This document shows positions 25,201 through 40,520 of a stretch of DNA of 64,000 nt, piece by piece. Source of the stretch: Rallus limicola. Lineage: Eukaryota > Chordata > Aves > Gruiformes > Rallidae. Under the pieces are notes generated by a model. That model did not search any database, had not been told where the DNA came from, and saw only the letters and a list, made by a program, of their open reading frames with translations. The position numbers and the translations under genes were made by a program. Location of the stretch: assembly GCA_022605955.1 (NCBI GenBank), contig JAKCOZ010000032.1:3100001-3164000 (forward strand), in the 5' to 3' direction. How positions within the stretch are numbered: the stretch's first letter is position 1; each line of letters starts with the position of its first letter.

Positions 25201-28200
25201 TGCTTTCAAAATGTCAAATTACATGTTTAATCTTGTTTGTACCTTTTGGGAAAGATCGGGTAAAATGAAGCTATCTTAGCCTAGCACCCATCTCACAATG
25301 TTATTAGCTTTGCTTTGTATTGTGTTGACACCCTTACCATTATGTGCATAAATTACACAATTAACAGCCTTTTCATCTTCAAAGGCTTATGGTGTAGGGG
25401 TCTGTAACGATCCCTGGGTATCAGAGTGAGTTTTGCCATTGTGGTATCTTCTACATCAATTTGACTATATTTATCTAACTTTTTAACTAAATAGTAAACA
25501 TGAAAAGACAGTAAAGCTTGTTCTCTCCCCATTGACACATAGTATATAAAATAATCAAAACTATTTAGAACTCTAAAATAATGTAAATTAATACAAAGGC
25601 CAAATAGTCAACAAATACTGGATTTTCCAAATAAAGCTTTCCATTTTAGGTGCTCCTCTTCTTTGTTTAGATAAGATTTGTTGAAAGCTAAATGGCCACA
25701 AATTTCAGGCAGCAAAATGGGAGCTTTTTGGCTCCAAAAGTTGAGCCAGTAAATTGAATGCATAAATTTGATTTGTTATGGCACTGAAACCCTCCCAAGT
25801 TGATCTCATATGTGAAAATTTACTAAATTTTGTGGAAAAATTTTGATCACACTAAGCATGACTGAAAATAGAATGATACCACAACTCTACTACACTGTAT
25901 GTAGTTACAAAACACTTTTGTATCATCGTAATACTATTCCTGTATTATTCACAACTTACCAAATTGCTTTGTTCCTAACCTCCTATCTATAAGTAGCTTA
26001 AATTCAATATCCAAAGATCAAATAGACCTACACACCAAACACCTACTAAATTAAAGCGAAAGGCAAATTGAATATAGGAGAGCCTTTCGAAGCTGCAAGC
26101 TCTGTGCTGGGTCTGGACAATACAAATGGGAGTAGAGCAGCCATGATTTAGAATTTCACTGCTTGTGTATCAGTGGAAAGCTTGCTGTGTTGGCTCCATT
26201 AAAATTACTACCCTGAACAAATCTACAATGAAATTATAAATACATTTTTACTCATCATAGGAATGTGTTTCTGGAACAGTCGCTCAAAAACAACAGTTGG
26301 GCAAAAATAATAACCACCACTCAGATGGAGCTTGCTTTTCTGCAAGGAAGCGCACAATGCGATTGCTTCTAGTGAAGGCAGATGGAAATTCATGGTCCTG
26401 GAGATTTCAGAGGTTCTATCTTTTCAAAGGAAAAAAAAAAAAATACACAATGAGTAATAATTATGCAAGTACTTCTGAATACTGCAAGTATTTCAAGAGT
26501 CCTGCCATTGAAATGTAGATATCCATAGCACATTGAAAGCAGAAGGAAAAACGGAATGATAAATTCTGTGCAATATAAAAACCAGTGCAATAGATGAAAG
26601 AACAGTAGCATAAAGCTGTATTAATTTATTAGGAAGCAAAAATAGAGACTTTTGTAACACCTTAAAAGTCCCAATTGTTCACACACAGACAAAGAATGCA
26701 CACATTTCATATGTAAACTACAGAAAACTCTTAGGTGGCTACATGATTGTGCCATTTCCCTGCTGCTTCCCTGGTTTTTGTATTACTCTTTCAAGTCTCG
26801 TAAAGTCCTTGCCTCATAAACCAGTGATATGCTTCCAATATATTATACCCATTGTAATCTGCTTATAGGCCTTTATGATTCATGCCTATTTAAAAGCAGT
26901 TTTCCTACTTGCTTATATTGACAAGACACAAATTTCGCCGCAGTGCCTTTTACCACAGGCTTGCTCAGCACTTGGTGTCAACGGGGATTTCTAGATACCA
27001 CCCTAATAGATAAAATTAATAAAAATGAACATTTGAACCTAGGGAGTCGCTGTGTGATCCATTTAAAACTAAAAATCACACGTATTGCCTTTCCTGTGCA
27101 TTTGGCACTAAAACTGTAGAAGCTTGTAGACAAAACAGACCTCAGAGAACACTCAAAGTGTCTTCTCATTTTTCTCTTACTACAGAAAAAAAACCCACTT
27201 AATTTCTCACAACAATATTATTTTCTACGTACTGATTCAGCTTTGGTTTTTTTCCCCTCTGATATTACTGATTCTCCATCCACACATAACCACCTACCTA
27301 CATTCACATGCAGACATGACAACTGCAACAGGTCTCTCAAAATGTAACTGAAAAATTACAGGAATGGATTTTATTCCTGTTTCTGCTTTTGATTATATTA
27401 AAAAAAAAGCCTATTTGATCAATTTTCTTAATATTTCGTGGTTCAGCTGAATGAGCTGGTTTTAGTTCACAGAGCTAGAAACTGCCATTAACTGGTAACA
27501 GAAATGGGTAGGCCAAAATGTTTCAAAAATTCAGGTCAAATTTAGCTTTTAGTTCTAAAAACCTTTCACCTATTTTTCATTTTATTAAGCAATCAAATAC
27601 TTTTTTTTTCTTTTCCTGTATTTGCCAAGGGAAATTTGTGAACATTTGGCATTAGTATCTATTAAAATTACAGATATGAAAAGTACTGATTTTCATTTCA
27701 GAATTGGCCTATATATTTAGAACAGGCTGAATAATTCTCAAATTATTTTAAACACAGAATCTGGAATGAAACATAATTTGCGGATTGAGCCAAAATGAAA
27801 CTTTTCAAGAATATCTTGATTTGTTGAAGCATCTTCTGTGTTTAGGTGAAGCTGCAAAGGTTTTATCCCAGTTTTTCATACTGCCAATAAATAAAAACCT
27901 TGACTGCGTGCCCATCTTTATTCTGTCATAGAAAAACAATTTAAAAAACCCTCATGGTTTCCCAGGAAAAATAAATTGTTAGAACACTGACTCTTTGCTG
28001 TAAGCAATCTTGCAAATGTATAACGGACAGCATACAACTAGATGCATCTCCATGTAGGCACAAGCCAACAAGACACTCTTAACCTTTTCTCCAGTCTCAC
28101 AGTGAAGGGCAACATTAACCTGACATGCCAAGGTAAGGTGAATGAATGGGCAACCTTGCTAGGTGCTTTATCCATCCTTTCATTCTTCTGGGAAAAGTCC

Positions 28201-31200
28201 ATTGTAGGTACACCACAGATATGACACTCGAAGACCGATCATTCATTCTGTAGTGTTCCACTGCCCTGGGTTCCAAGAGATACGTGTGAGGGCTGTCCTC
28301 ATGCAGAAGTGCCAACAGTGTGACTTCTTAGGAAAATGCATGCTGAGATAGTAATGTTACACAGGAGAGGGGAACAAAGATTAGAAACCATTTTGTTTGA
28401 GAAAAGCGTGACGAATTTTGCAAATAGTCATGGAGGTTGTTATTTATTGCATGAGTGAGAATTAGGTATCAAGTAGATAGGCATATCACTGTCTCCTGCT
28501 CTGCAAAAAAAAAACCAATTGCTCTTATTTTCTTTTCTGAAATGGCTGTCAGTTCTGTGATGTCATTTCACTATTCTTTAAACAAAAGAAAAAAGTTACA
28601 ATGGATGGAAGACAAGAACTGAATAGGTGGAGAATGCCATTTTCACTTACTATGCCATTATCAAACACAGGAGCAGAGGATCAAGAAAACAAAACAAAGA
28701 AAGAATTATCAGGATAATTACCAAAAAAGTTAATCTGCAGCATACTAGTCCGACGCTTCCTTTCACACCTTTCTTTCAAATATTCCACTATAGCATTTTC
28801 AGTTATAGCAAATGGTAATAAAATTCTTTTGTTGTTCTGCAGGCTAAGAACAGCTTGAGGACTGAGCGCCACCCATCTCTGGAGAGCCATTAAATGAGAT
28901 GGGGAAGTGCCAATCAGGAGAGTTTCCAATGACAGAAGATTTTCTGCTGATAAGGAAAAACATGTCCAGCAACTCTTAATCCCCACCAAGAGCCTATTAG
29001 CCTAAAAAGCAGTAAGACCTTTAGACTTATAAATAATCTGCAAGAATTTTGAATGCTATTATTAGTAACTCATCACTGATTGCTGAGCTTCAATTGCATT
29101 TTCCTCAAAAGTGAAGGACTCAGTATTTAAGACTGTCTGAAGCTAGTAAACCAAAATCATCAAATGATCATCTGCTTCAGAACAGAATTCATGTATGTTC
29201 ACCTAACCTTGTAAAATCAGGAATCATAGCACATTTCCTGGAGGAAATCAGTTACAGAAAAATCTAGAGTTATCATATATTCCTCCAATACTGATAAAAA
29301 AATAAATTAAAAAAAAAACAAGCAACCATAAACCCTCCAAGAGTTAACCCAAAAGCTGTGAGGAATGAAATCACAGATTTTAAGACTCAATTTTTCTTTT
29401 GTTCCATTTTCCTTTAATTACAGGAGATTTACACAGCCCCCATGTGAATTCCTACTCCTCTTTTGACCACTGCAGCATGCACCTGCCTGCAATTCCACTG
29501 CCATACACAACCTTTATCCTTGGCAGACCCAGATGTGTGCAGGGTAACAAATGAAGACAGAAAAACAGCCATAACTGTGTAAATTTTGTGTCAGTCTTTA
29601 CAAGACTTGTACTTAGGACTTTGTTTTGTTTGTTTGCCAAAGAAAAAGGATACAAATCCTTGCCAAGACAGTAATCTTTTCAGTTCAGTGAGATACATCA
29701 TATCAGATGAATATAGGGAAAGCATTCTCAAACTATTGTTTTAACACGCCACACCAACTGCGTCTGCTAGTGCACTCAGCAGTGTGCCACTAAGTACAGG
29801 GTGAAACTACCAAGATATGACCATTGAACTGGAACAGTCAGACACCTCAGAGCTGGAGACACTTCAGGATTATAGTCACTTATCCTTTGTGCTGTGCAAC
29901 ATGGCCTTTGAAATGGCAGTTTAGGACACTAAACACTGCAGCTTTCTGGCTGCATTGGAGTAACCACAGGGCCAGCTGGGACCTGCTGGATAGCTCACGA
30001 CTTAACAGCTCCACAAAACCCAGGCCACCAGCCTCAAGTCATGCTACATTCACCTTATCTGAGGAAAAACAATAAAAACAACAACCACCAAATAACAACA
30101 AACCCACAAACATGGTTTTCCCTCTTTGTCTCAATGTAGGTCCTGCATTCCCTCCTTCCCCAGAAGCTCCTACTTCCAGAGCCATACAGCAGTGCAACAC
30201 ACACATCCTTGTGGTGTGCTAGAGTTCTCCTCCTCCTCCTTTGACTCTTTCCTTTGGAAAGGAAGAAACCATGTAATTTCCAGCCATTCCCTATCCCAGG
30301 CTGGAAAGTATCTAACAAGTTTGCTAAATAGAGCCATCTACCACATCTAGCTTTAGGATACAGGCCCACTGAAGGAGACAGCAAAGGAATTCAAATCAAC
30401 TCAAGCTTTACAAGGACTGGTAAGAAGAATTCACTTAGTGCAAAGGATGCAAAGGTGCGTCGTGCACTTGTTAAGTCTGACAGCTAGACTCTCTAGTGGT
30501 TAGGAGTGACAAAGTTTGTGGCAGGGGGAAACAGTGGAGAGCAGAAGTACATTCAGTTGCCTGAGTTCATTTTGCCACAGAGACAGAATTTCATATTTAT
30601 CTTTTATTCACTCTATTTGAAAAGACACTAGACTTTGTACCAAAACAAGACCTTCTTGCTACCCCCAAGCACTTGCACACAGAAGGTGGCAACAGCATTT
30701 AAAATACTGAAGACTATGACCAGCAAATTCACAGCAACAATCTTTTTCCACATGAGAATGAAAAGCATTATGTTGGAAAAACTGTTAAATATTTCAGTAT
30801 GAGCATTACAGAGCATTTCTAGGGCTATGAAGTTGCTCTTCTTTCCTTACTTCAAGGTAATTATTTTTAAGAATCAAATACCCTGCTGGCAAGACACACT
30901 TGTACCTGAAATGCCAGCCCAAGAACCGAATAGCAGTCTCTTCAGAAAAAGTGTTCCTTAACCCCACAGCACATATAGCAACAAGAAAACTGGCTCCTAG
31001 ACAATATTATCTGAGGATCAGAAAAGCCTCAGCTTCAGAAATCACATCACTTATCTAGACTTTCTAATACAAGTGGCTGGAATATAAACCTACCCCCCCA
31101 TCTCTTCAGGAATAATTGTTCAGGCCACTTCTTAATCACAGTGTGATGCAGGCTGGAATCAAGTGTGATGCTGTGGATACAATGCTCCACAGTCTGGAAG

Positions 31201-34200
31201 CTGGACTAACTGCAGCATTAAATTGGGCTTCTCAGGGCATTCAGATGAGTTTTATACTCCAATCTGGTGATCCCACAACCCCTCTGAGTAATGTCGTTTC
31301 ACTGTTTCACCACATTCATTGCAACCTTTTTGTCCAATATCTGATCAGAATCTCCTTGATGTGACTGGTAATTTCCACAGCTCCCTTGGACAAAAGTAAG
31401 ACTCTAGATACTCCTTAATTTCAACCAGTAAGCAAAAGCAATAGGTTCTTCCTCTATATTGCTCGCTACCACCAATCTCTACGATAATTAAAAACTTGAG
31501 TATCCCTGCAGTAGCCTCAGAGACAAAGAATTTACCACAGTCTGACTGAATACATTATTGGTTATTACTTGAGGTGTTTGAAGTCACCATGAGTTTAAAT
31601 TCTGTATGTCTAAGAATACATTTGCATTATATGTTCAGCAATACCTATTAAAAGGAATAAAAAAATGGAAAAAGAAAAGCCCATATCTGAAAATAAATAG
31701 TGCTCCCAGGAGAAAAATAGAGTCAAACTCTTGTAATTTGCAAATAAAAACAGAAAAAAGGAAAGCTATTTAATTATAAAAAAACTGTATTTGCATAAAA
31801 GCTTACTAATCTTTTTTCAAACAGATCATAGGCAAAAAAAAAGCTTACCAAGGAGCCCATAGAGCCAACAGATGAGATGATCAAATTATAGAAAAGAACT
31901 TCACAGGATAATGTTTTTCCATGTAAATTTGAGACAGGGAAGTTTGGAAAAGCAAGAATCCTTCTTTACATGCAATACTGAAAGAACGAATTATACCTGC
32001 TAGCAGAAAGGGCTATTGGATAAATAAAATTAAAAAAAAAAAACAAACTCTTGTGTGATAACAAATCACCAGAACCAGGCAACATGCAATATGTGTAGAA
32101 GACCTCACCACTGAAACAACTACCACATGTAATGCCTTGCTTAAAAACATAAGTCTTTGGAGAGACTGAGAGCTACAGATCGTTATATCTGCTGTCTGCA
32201 CTAGATATTGGTAGGAGTAATAGTGAACAACAGAATCCATGTACAACGGGACAGATGTTCATGGAAGGACAGCACATGCTGATCAAAGAAAAGAAGCAGG
32301 GCCCAGAGAAAGGACTGCAGCATGGACCAACACATATCAAGCTGGGAAAGGGACAACTGAGAGAAAATGCAAGAGGTGTCTATAAACAAGGCAGTCACCA
32401 CACAAAAAAACCCACCAAAAACCCCACCACAGCTTAAAAACAAACAAAAAAACCCATCAAACTAGTACAGAAAGGTTCCCCATCTTCTCCAGTTGACACT
32501 ATTACATAATACTAGCCTTTTACTTTTGTTGGGCAGACACATTCAAAACACATCATCCCATTAAGCTGGGGATATTTTGTATGTAGGATACTGGGATACT
32601 GTGAATACCAGAAGTTTATGCAAAAAAAAGCAACCATGCAAGTTGGGAACCATGCTTGCTCTATGCTCATAGTTTTTGTCAGTTTGTATTACCTGATAAC
32701 TGGAATCATAGCAATAACAATGCCACAAAACTTGAGGATCAGCTTTTTCTTAAAAAAAAATACAAACCAAACAAGGCTTCTCTGTACATGATAGAGACAT
32801 TAACTTGATTTCAAAATTTCAGATATATAATAAGCTGATAAAAAATGTCAAAGCCATACAAGTCCATAAGTATTAAGTTTGATTGAAATGCATAGGAGAG
32901 GGAGATTTGGTTTGTTTGAATAAAAGGTTAAATTAGAGATGTTTGAGTTCGCTGACCCTGGGATTTATCAGTGAGCAGCAAGAAAAATTAAACCATATGG
33001 AAAGTTCATTAAATGGCATTAAAAAGACCAATATCAAGATGGATAAGTAATGGCTGCCTAATTATAACCTTAATGGCAGCTTCAAAATTCAGGCTGAATA
33101 TTATACAACAAGGTACTATCCTGTGGTTACACTAAGATTCTTTTCCTTAATAATTGTATTTGAATGTTCCTGAAGTAAATTAGGATTTCACTTATGAAAA
33201 TCCAAGGAATTAGTAACAGTTGAAAAAGCCCAGAAAGATAGAGGTTGTGACTTAGACTTCTAATTAAGTCTTGAGCTGTTTTTTTGAATGCATCTTTTGT
33301 AAAATTTAATACATATTTTTCATTCATCTTTTGAAAAAGGCATTTGAACACGGTGAGGGGATGGGAAGGTGCAAGACACTGCACATAACTGTGACTGAGT
33401 CCAACAGAATAAAAAGAACTTAGAAGACAAACAAAAGATCATGAGGAAAAAAGTGTTACCAGAAGAAAACAGACAGAAGAGTTATAGAAGACTAACAGTA
33501 TGCTTCTTCCTTGTAGCTTTGAAAAAGGAGAGTTAACAGTTCATAAGAATAATAAAATCCTGGCCAAGAGCCCAAGACTTCACAGCTGCTACAAGTTGTG
33601 ATAGTTACCTAAGGCTACAGAAAACCACATCAGGAGTTTTAGATAAGGAGATGTCAGAGACTGACCAGTTATAACCCAAACAGAAAACGGCCGCTAGGAA
33701 ACAGCTGAGAAATAGCTGCAGCACTACCAGAGACAAAAAACGTATTTGTTCAGTAGGACCCTAGCAGAGCACGTCCACAGGAAGAGCATTTCTCCCCAGC
33801 TTTTTCTCAGATTCCTGAAAGGATAAAAAACTAGGACATGGCTGCCCGAGAGCACAGCAGCTATCAGAGCATACTGCTCTCAAACCAATGTCTGTATGGG
33901 GTTTTGTGTTTTTTCCAGATTTAACTTCATTTACACATTTATGGAATACAAAAACAGCATAGCACACATTTCAAAATAAGATCATCATTCCCTTATATAA
34001 TACAAGAGAGGATTCTAGATAAATATACACTATAGATCAATGTTATATAAAAGCACCATGGAATTAGGTACTTCTCAGTAGCTACGTTCATGCTTCAATT
34101 TACAGTTCTGCTCCTATAAATAGAAATACTACTAGGAAAATTATCCACGGTTTTGGCATGAGCACGTTTCTTGTAATCTAGTGCAAACAGCAAGCACAAT

Positions 34201-37200
34201 GACCTAGAAACCAATAGGTTCTAAATCTCTACAAGACTTAACTACAACATTAATGTAAACAGCAAGTAAGGAATGGGAATGCAAAAGAAAAGATGATATG
34301 AGAAATAGTACACAACCTTTCAATCAAGAACAAAGCAATCAAAATTATTAAGCAGAATCAAAGGATATTGTTGAGACTTCCTCAAAAGTGGTATGTTTAG
34401 AGCTGCCTGTTCCAAGTCAATCAAGATATTAAAGCAAATGATCATAAAAAGCGTAAGGAAAGAAAAACTGAATGTAAGGAATCAACAAGCCTGGAAAGAG
34501 TACCAAACATGTTAGGAGAGTTTGGATAGACAAGCTCAAATAATACAGACTTAATGTCCCTTCTTTTGTATGTAAATAGAGCTGGAATTCTATGCCAGAG
34601 CCTGCTACAGCATCGAATCGGCACCTGAAGCAACCACCACAGCTTTACAGAGCAGTACGGTCTGTATAACGTCCAGCACTGCGAGGAAAACAAATACCTG
34701 CAAAAGTTTCTCAAGCACCAGGCTGGCTTTAAGCTCTTGTAGCCAGGGCAGTACAGGATAGATCAGCATTGCCCAGTTATTTTCATAATGGTCTGTCACT
34801 GTATGTCTGCCCATCAGATCAGCTTTGGGGCTGGGAAGCTACCCACCCCTTAGATGAAGGCCAGAATGATGATTGATTTCCCTCTTGAAAAAAAAACCAA
34901 ACAAACAACTTATTTTATTTACAGTTCAACCAGTGCTTTTCAGCAGTGTAGCACTCCTAATTCATTAAGAGTCTTCCTTGAGGAATTCCCACACAACACA
35001 GTCCTCCAAAAACAGGGCCATGCTCCGAAGAGAAATGTTATCAGAACCAGACTGATTCCCTCTGAGAGCAGCTGCTTGTTGGAGGTTCCTGTTCCGAATC
35101 AATGTGACTTTGATAACAGACGGCAAATGGATAAGGATTAGTTTCCATTTGGAAGCAGTCCTGTTTGCTGATCCCTCCTGGTAATGGCAGAGAACGTCAT
35201 GTTAACTGCATGGATCCAGCCACTGCTAGGAGATGACTACTGAGAAAGGGCATGGTATGACTCTCTGTTCACATACATTGCAAGTCTGTTTCCACATGGT
35301 AAGCTGGATCACCTCAGCCTTAGGGACCCAAAGAGTTTCCAGATCAAATTTAGGGAACAATGCGGTCTGGGTCTAAGTTTTTAAAATGGAGAAGTAAGGA
35401 GAAAATGACACAGTCTTGACCCCACATAGTTCCATGTAGCAACTCAAGACATTCTAGGTAGAGATTGCTTTTTGCGTTTTTTAGTGGAGCAGCACTGAGT
35501 TAATTTCCAAATCAGTTTCCTATTAATAAGGAAATGTTTTGAAGTGGGGGCATATATACAAATCTCATCTTCAGCAGTATACGTCATTGCACTGATTTGA
35601 TTTCTTTTGTTGCCCATATTACCTGTGACTAGCTAAGTAGGAAAACACATTATGAGGGGCAATCTAGTTTCTCTATCTAATCAAGACTTCCTAACACAAC
35701 GCAAACAAATCTAGCAGTGCATTTAATACTCCTCTAAAAAACGCTCAGAGATCACTTATTTTGCTTTCTCAGCTTTTGCAGTGATTTGTGATTTGATTGG
35801 TTTGTGTGACTTCTCTTTGTTTGCACATCACTGTCAGGCATGTGGATAAACAGTGAGTTCACAAGCTTGACCTCTTGAGAAAACTGCTTTGGATTTTAAC
35901 AACTATATCGCAGCTCTTTGCAATGGCAGAAGTCTTCACTAGGGTCTCCAGTCCATTTTTATGCCACATGAATGGCAGAAATGTCTAAACGCTAATTATC
36001 TCACATTATGAAATTATTGCAGAGCATCATGAAAGTTTACCTCTCAGGATTATTATTCACCTGTTAATTTGTGAAGTGGTTTGTACTACTGAATTTTTAT
36101 TGACTTTGTAGAAGCAAGTACTTGATTAAGAAGGGGAGTCCCTTAGGCTGAGAGTGGAGATGTTAAATACTGACCTACCCATTCTAATTGAAAATTAGGT
36201 ATTGTAGACTTCACTGGATTCATCAAAAGGAAGGTAGTTATAGCCTGTTTCCTGAACTCCAGGGAATAGTGAGCAGACAGAGGTGACAACAGGGTATATT
36301 TGACATACAGTCCTAAATGGCTACCATTTAAATAATGAAGCAACAAAAGACTTAAAAAATATGTATAGCTTTCATGTCTCTGAGCAGCTGTGCGCATTTT
36401 TAGGGTTGGCAATGAAAATCTAGTATTGGAAAAACTGTAAAAAAAACCCCATGAAGCCAGGTGATAAATCACTCACCTCTATGCAGTTATTAAAAAAAGA
36501 AAAAAAAGAAAGAAAAAAGGTGCATTTCTAGCTGGAGGCTTATTGGCTTTACTGATTAAAATCCTTAAAGTTCTCAACAGATAAACTTTTTCACTTTTTC
36601 TAAATTTCTTCTAAATTCCAGGTATTACACAAACAATGTCCTAAAAGGTCATGCTGATCAAAACTTTCATGCGCTGCTAGCCCAATGCCTTATCTAGTGA
36701 GCAGTCTTTGTTGTGGCCTTGTACCTGCTCTTAAAAAGAGACAACTGAGCATGGATGCTCAATTCCAGTACGTAATTCCCTTTGTCATACTTGTCGCTTT
36801 CTCAGGACAACATCTTCTAAGCACTCTAACCTTGTGTAGCTACTAAATATAACATTACTGAGCAACAGTAAAACTAAGGTTTCTATCCTAAAGGATGAAA
36901 ACATTTCTTTGAGACTGCTCCGCTTGATTTTGGCAAATGCCCTAACTGACACTTCCAACAAACAACATAAAATCATAATGTTTATCAAGACAATTAGTTC
37001 ACTGGAGGAAGCTATGCCACACTCTATTCTTCCCTGCCACCAGCTTATTATGAAAGCAACAGGAAACAGAATTAATGAATCTTTAAATGACCCTTCTCCC
37101 AGAGATCGTATTAACAGTGTGGTCACTGTTGCAAAAAATAACCTTCAAAGAATACTGTCAAAGCTATTGACAGTTCTATAAAGTTTTATGAGCACCATGC

Positions 37201-39089
37201 TGTTGTGTGTTGAGAAAAGAGATAAAGCATTTGTCTTGTTAGAGATCATTAATGCAGAAGATCACAAGAGCAAATTTCTGCAGAAAGACAAATTGACATC
37301 AGTTCATTCACTTTGGGGGAAGGATGACACCACAAAAGAGTTTCACATTTTATCTGAGGAGAACTGCCCAAGTGAAGATTTCTTTTTCCTCTTTGAGTGT
37401 CAATCCTTCCTACATGAGACCAAGACCAAGGAGAAGTGAAAGCCAGGAAGGGGAGATTTGCCTGTTTGGACTGGGATCAACACACTACAAGTTTCCTGGT
37501 GGGAAGACACCAATTCTCACTTGAGCTGCCTTTGGACAGCTCATTCATACTTACACATTCAATGCCCCAAAGCACATTACATCAGGTCACCTTACAACAT
37601 GGTCCTACGCAAACTCTCCATGAGAAAGTTTTTACCTTTACAATCAGAAAGCAGCATAAACCTCAGTCTAGCACACCTGTGGTGAATACTGCAGTTTCTA
37701 GATTAATGAATAAAAACAAAAAATAGGGAGAAAAGGACGAATGGAAATCAGAAAATACTTGGGTTGAAAAACAGTACCTTTTTTTTTTTACTGTATCTGA
37801 GAGATGTTGGAAATCATTCACACCCAGCACTAACTCATGCAAAGATGCTATCTCCAAATGTTGTATTTTTCACTCCTATCATGGCCCAGCCTACATTTTA
37901 AGCAGGTTTTCTCAGGATGAGATTCCTTTACCTATCAAGTTTGTCAATAAGCAAAAAAAGAAAAAAACAAACCCTGAAAACCAAGCTTAAGATTGTGCGT
38001 GTACACATTTGTACATATAGACATTTATGTATATCTACATATACATAACAGTACATATATTTTTACTTATAATGCTCTTACCTTTAAAAACAACTGAATT
38101 ACACAGTAATATCACAATATGCTTTTCTAGATCCCACTGAGTTTGATAGAAGATAAACAGAACTAGATATATCTATATTCAAGAAGATGCTGCCAATAAT
38201 TTCCAGTTCTATTCCTATGAGATGAGCATATGCTTCAGAATATGCAATGTGTCAGAGGTGATGTTTTAAAGGTATTAAGCTATCAGAGTAATAAAGTTTT
38301 TGGAAAAGCAACAAAATGAAGCACTATATATAGCTGAAAAAAGTCATACTGATCCGTATATTAGAAAATATATGCTGCAGTCAGCAGATCCACTAATCTA
38401 TTATTCCCACAAAATTGGCAGTAAATCTTCATATCTGTGACCCAGTAATCACATCTACAGAGCCACCAAATAATTCAGACACACCAAAACCAATATAGAA
38501 ATTCAGCTCCTTGTATGACATGTTGAAGTAACACAGTTTGTGATAATTTGAATGTAAACTCGTGTGCTTACATATGGTTTCCCTGAGAAATGGAATCCTT
38601 CATGCAGAACATGACAGTAAGAAATGAGAGGTCTGCGGCATGATTCTCATACACCAAAAAAATTCTGAGTATTGTTCATTTAACAGCTGATCCTCAGTAA
38701 CTCAAAGCTTCAAGCTATCTGAACTTACATTAGCTGAAAAAATTCACCCCTTGAGCCTTAAACCCAGTGTGAAAAATAAGCGATCTAGCTTGAGTCACTT
38801 CTAATGCTAATTTCCTGTCTTCTACATGGGTCCAAAATCTTAATGCTGTTGCAACTGCCATTTCTTACATCATTCACTCGAATCCTCTTGATGTGTAAGC
38901 AAGCACAAGGAGAACAGCTCGTCTCTGAAGTGGGATATTCAAACTCAGAATGCTTATGTATGTGAGAGAAATGTTTTTATCATACACCCCCAGAGTGCCC
39001 CTCACAGCACGAGAGGTTTGCCACTACTGGATCCTTAACCACGCATGCTTCTTTCACCCACAGGAGCACTGCTCTGCTAACAAGACACT
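22246..39089. other. Long non-coding stretch, nothing recognised
   Basis: About 17 kb of AT-rich sequence in which I find no convincing gene, RNA gene or repeat copy. Low-complexity A-rich or A/C-rich tracts occur at about 23,187-23,226, 30,063-30,115, 32,402-32,458 and 36,491-36,520. A 38-nt segment at 28,099-28,136 (plus) sits between a good acceptor and a GTAAGG donor and is noted only as a coincidence. TA-rich simple sequence lies near 37,995-38,065. Consistent with one or more long introns or an intergenic desert. Confidence 0.45.
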
Positions 39090-39291
39090 TATGTGTCTCT
39101 TACACAGTGAGGGTGAGGGAGCCCTGGGACAGGCTGCCCAAGGGGGTGTGGAATTTCCTTCTCTGGAGAGATTCAAGACCTGTCTGGACACTGACCTGTG
39201 CAGTATGAGCTGGGGAGCTGCTTTGGCAGGGGTGTTGGACCAAATGATCTCTCGAGATCCCTTCCAACCCCTACAATTCTATGATTCTATG
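39090..39291 (+). mobile_element. CR1 LINE 3' fragment, intact tail
   Basis: Well-preserved sense CR1 3' end. It starts near CACAGTGAGGGTGAGGGAG, continues through CTGGGACAGGCTGCCCAAG, CTCTGGAGAGATTCAAGACC and GGTGTTGGACCAAATGATC, and ends CCCTTCCAACCCCTAC followed by the duplicated tail ATTCTATGATTCTATG. The 136-codon plus frame at 38,950-39,360 runs through it and is not a host gene. It appears among the youngest CR1 copies in the window. Confidence 0.95.
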
Positions 39292-40520
39292 TCTGATCCA
39301 ATTTTGATGTCTACCACTTACTGCTTGTGTCTGAAAGTTCAAGGAACCTTCACCAAATGAAGTACAGATTTTAAGAGGCCTTCCTGTAAAATTATGCACT
39401 ACACCTTTAGTCTTCATGCTTTCATTTATCACATAGGAACTGCTTGGGCATTTATATTTCCTTGGATTGTGTCTTCACACCATCACAACTGCATCTAGCA
39501 ATGCTTCTACATGTTGACTGCACATCCACTAAAGTCTTCAAACAGGGCTATCTCTTTCTAACACCTCTAGCTGGAGGATGGAAGTGGCAAGAGAATCTGT
39601 CCAGCAGTTACACAGGTCCTCTGTACAACAGCCAAATTCCACCACCATTTAGCAGTATCATTTTTCTGTGTCCAGCAGTAGTCCCACCAAACTTCATACT
39701 AGCTTTCTGGAGCCACGACATAGCTTTCTTTGTCAGTATTGGTATTTGAGGACTCAGTACTCTCCCAAGTCAAAACAGACAGCATGCTGTCGTCCAAAGA
39801 CTTCTTGACAAAGAACTTGGATTCCAGCAGGGCTTCCTGAGGGCAGCCAAGCAGCCTGTCAGGTGAGGATGAGTTTGTCGGAAGGGGCACCTGTGCAGTC
39901 ATAGGCATACAGGAGTACCTTCACAGTGTATCTGACACCAGGCTCTGCACATTGTATAGCCCCTCCCTTCTCAAACTATGAACATATATTCCAGTATCAC
40001 TGTTAAAAGCCACCTGCCTTATGCACCAGTGCTCTATAAAGCTATTCATCTGTCTTCAGATGCTTGCTACTTTGACACTGCTCCTCACAATGAGTTGCAG
40101 GGTTAGAAACCTGTTGATGCTTTTCCTTACTTTTTCTTTGTACTTTCTACTGTGGAGCTGCCTCAAACCGACAGACCAATTTGTGCAGCCAAGTTCTTCC
40201 CTAATGGAACAAGTTTCAAGTTAAACCAAAGAAGGAATAACTTTTTCTCAGATCAGTAAATTCAAGGTGGAAAAAAAGAAAAAAAAAATACACCATCAGT
40301 TCTATAGTTTGGCTGGGACTTAACACAAATTTTGGAAACTTCTGTAGGGATATATATTACTGGACATGACCTAAAGAAGTCACCCTAGAGTTGTTACATC
40401 TGGATTTCTTGCCTTGGGTCTTCTAGTTTCCAAATTGCTACCTCCTTCTAGAAGGAAGTACCCCAGCGCTTTGGCATTACAGCTGCAGTTACTATAATCA
40501 CCTCCAACAAGAAAGCATCC
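39292..40520. other. Non-coding DNA, nothing recognised
   Basis: No gene or repeat recognised between the CR1 fragment and the palindromic array. Confidence 0.45.

Noticed and set aside
28099..28136. 38-nt plus-strand segment (LTVKGNINLTCQ) that hints at an Ig-like strand
   Set aside because: Too short to carry an Ig domain and has no partner exons; resemblance is superficial.
38950..39360. Plus-strand frame of 136 codons
   Set aside because: Half of it is CR1 3' UTR sequence, so it is not a host protein.
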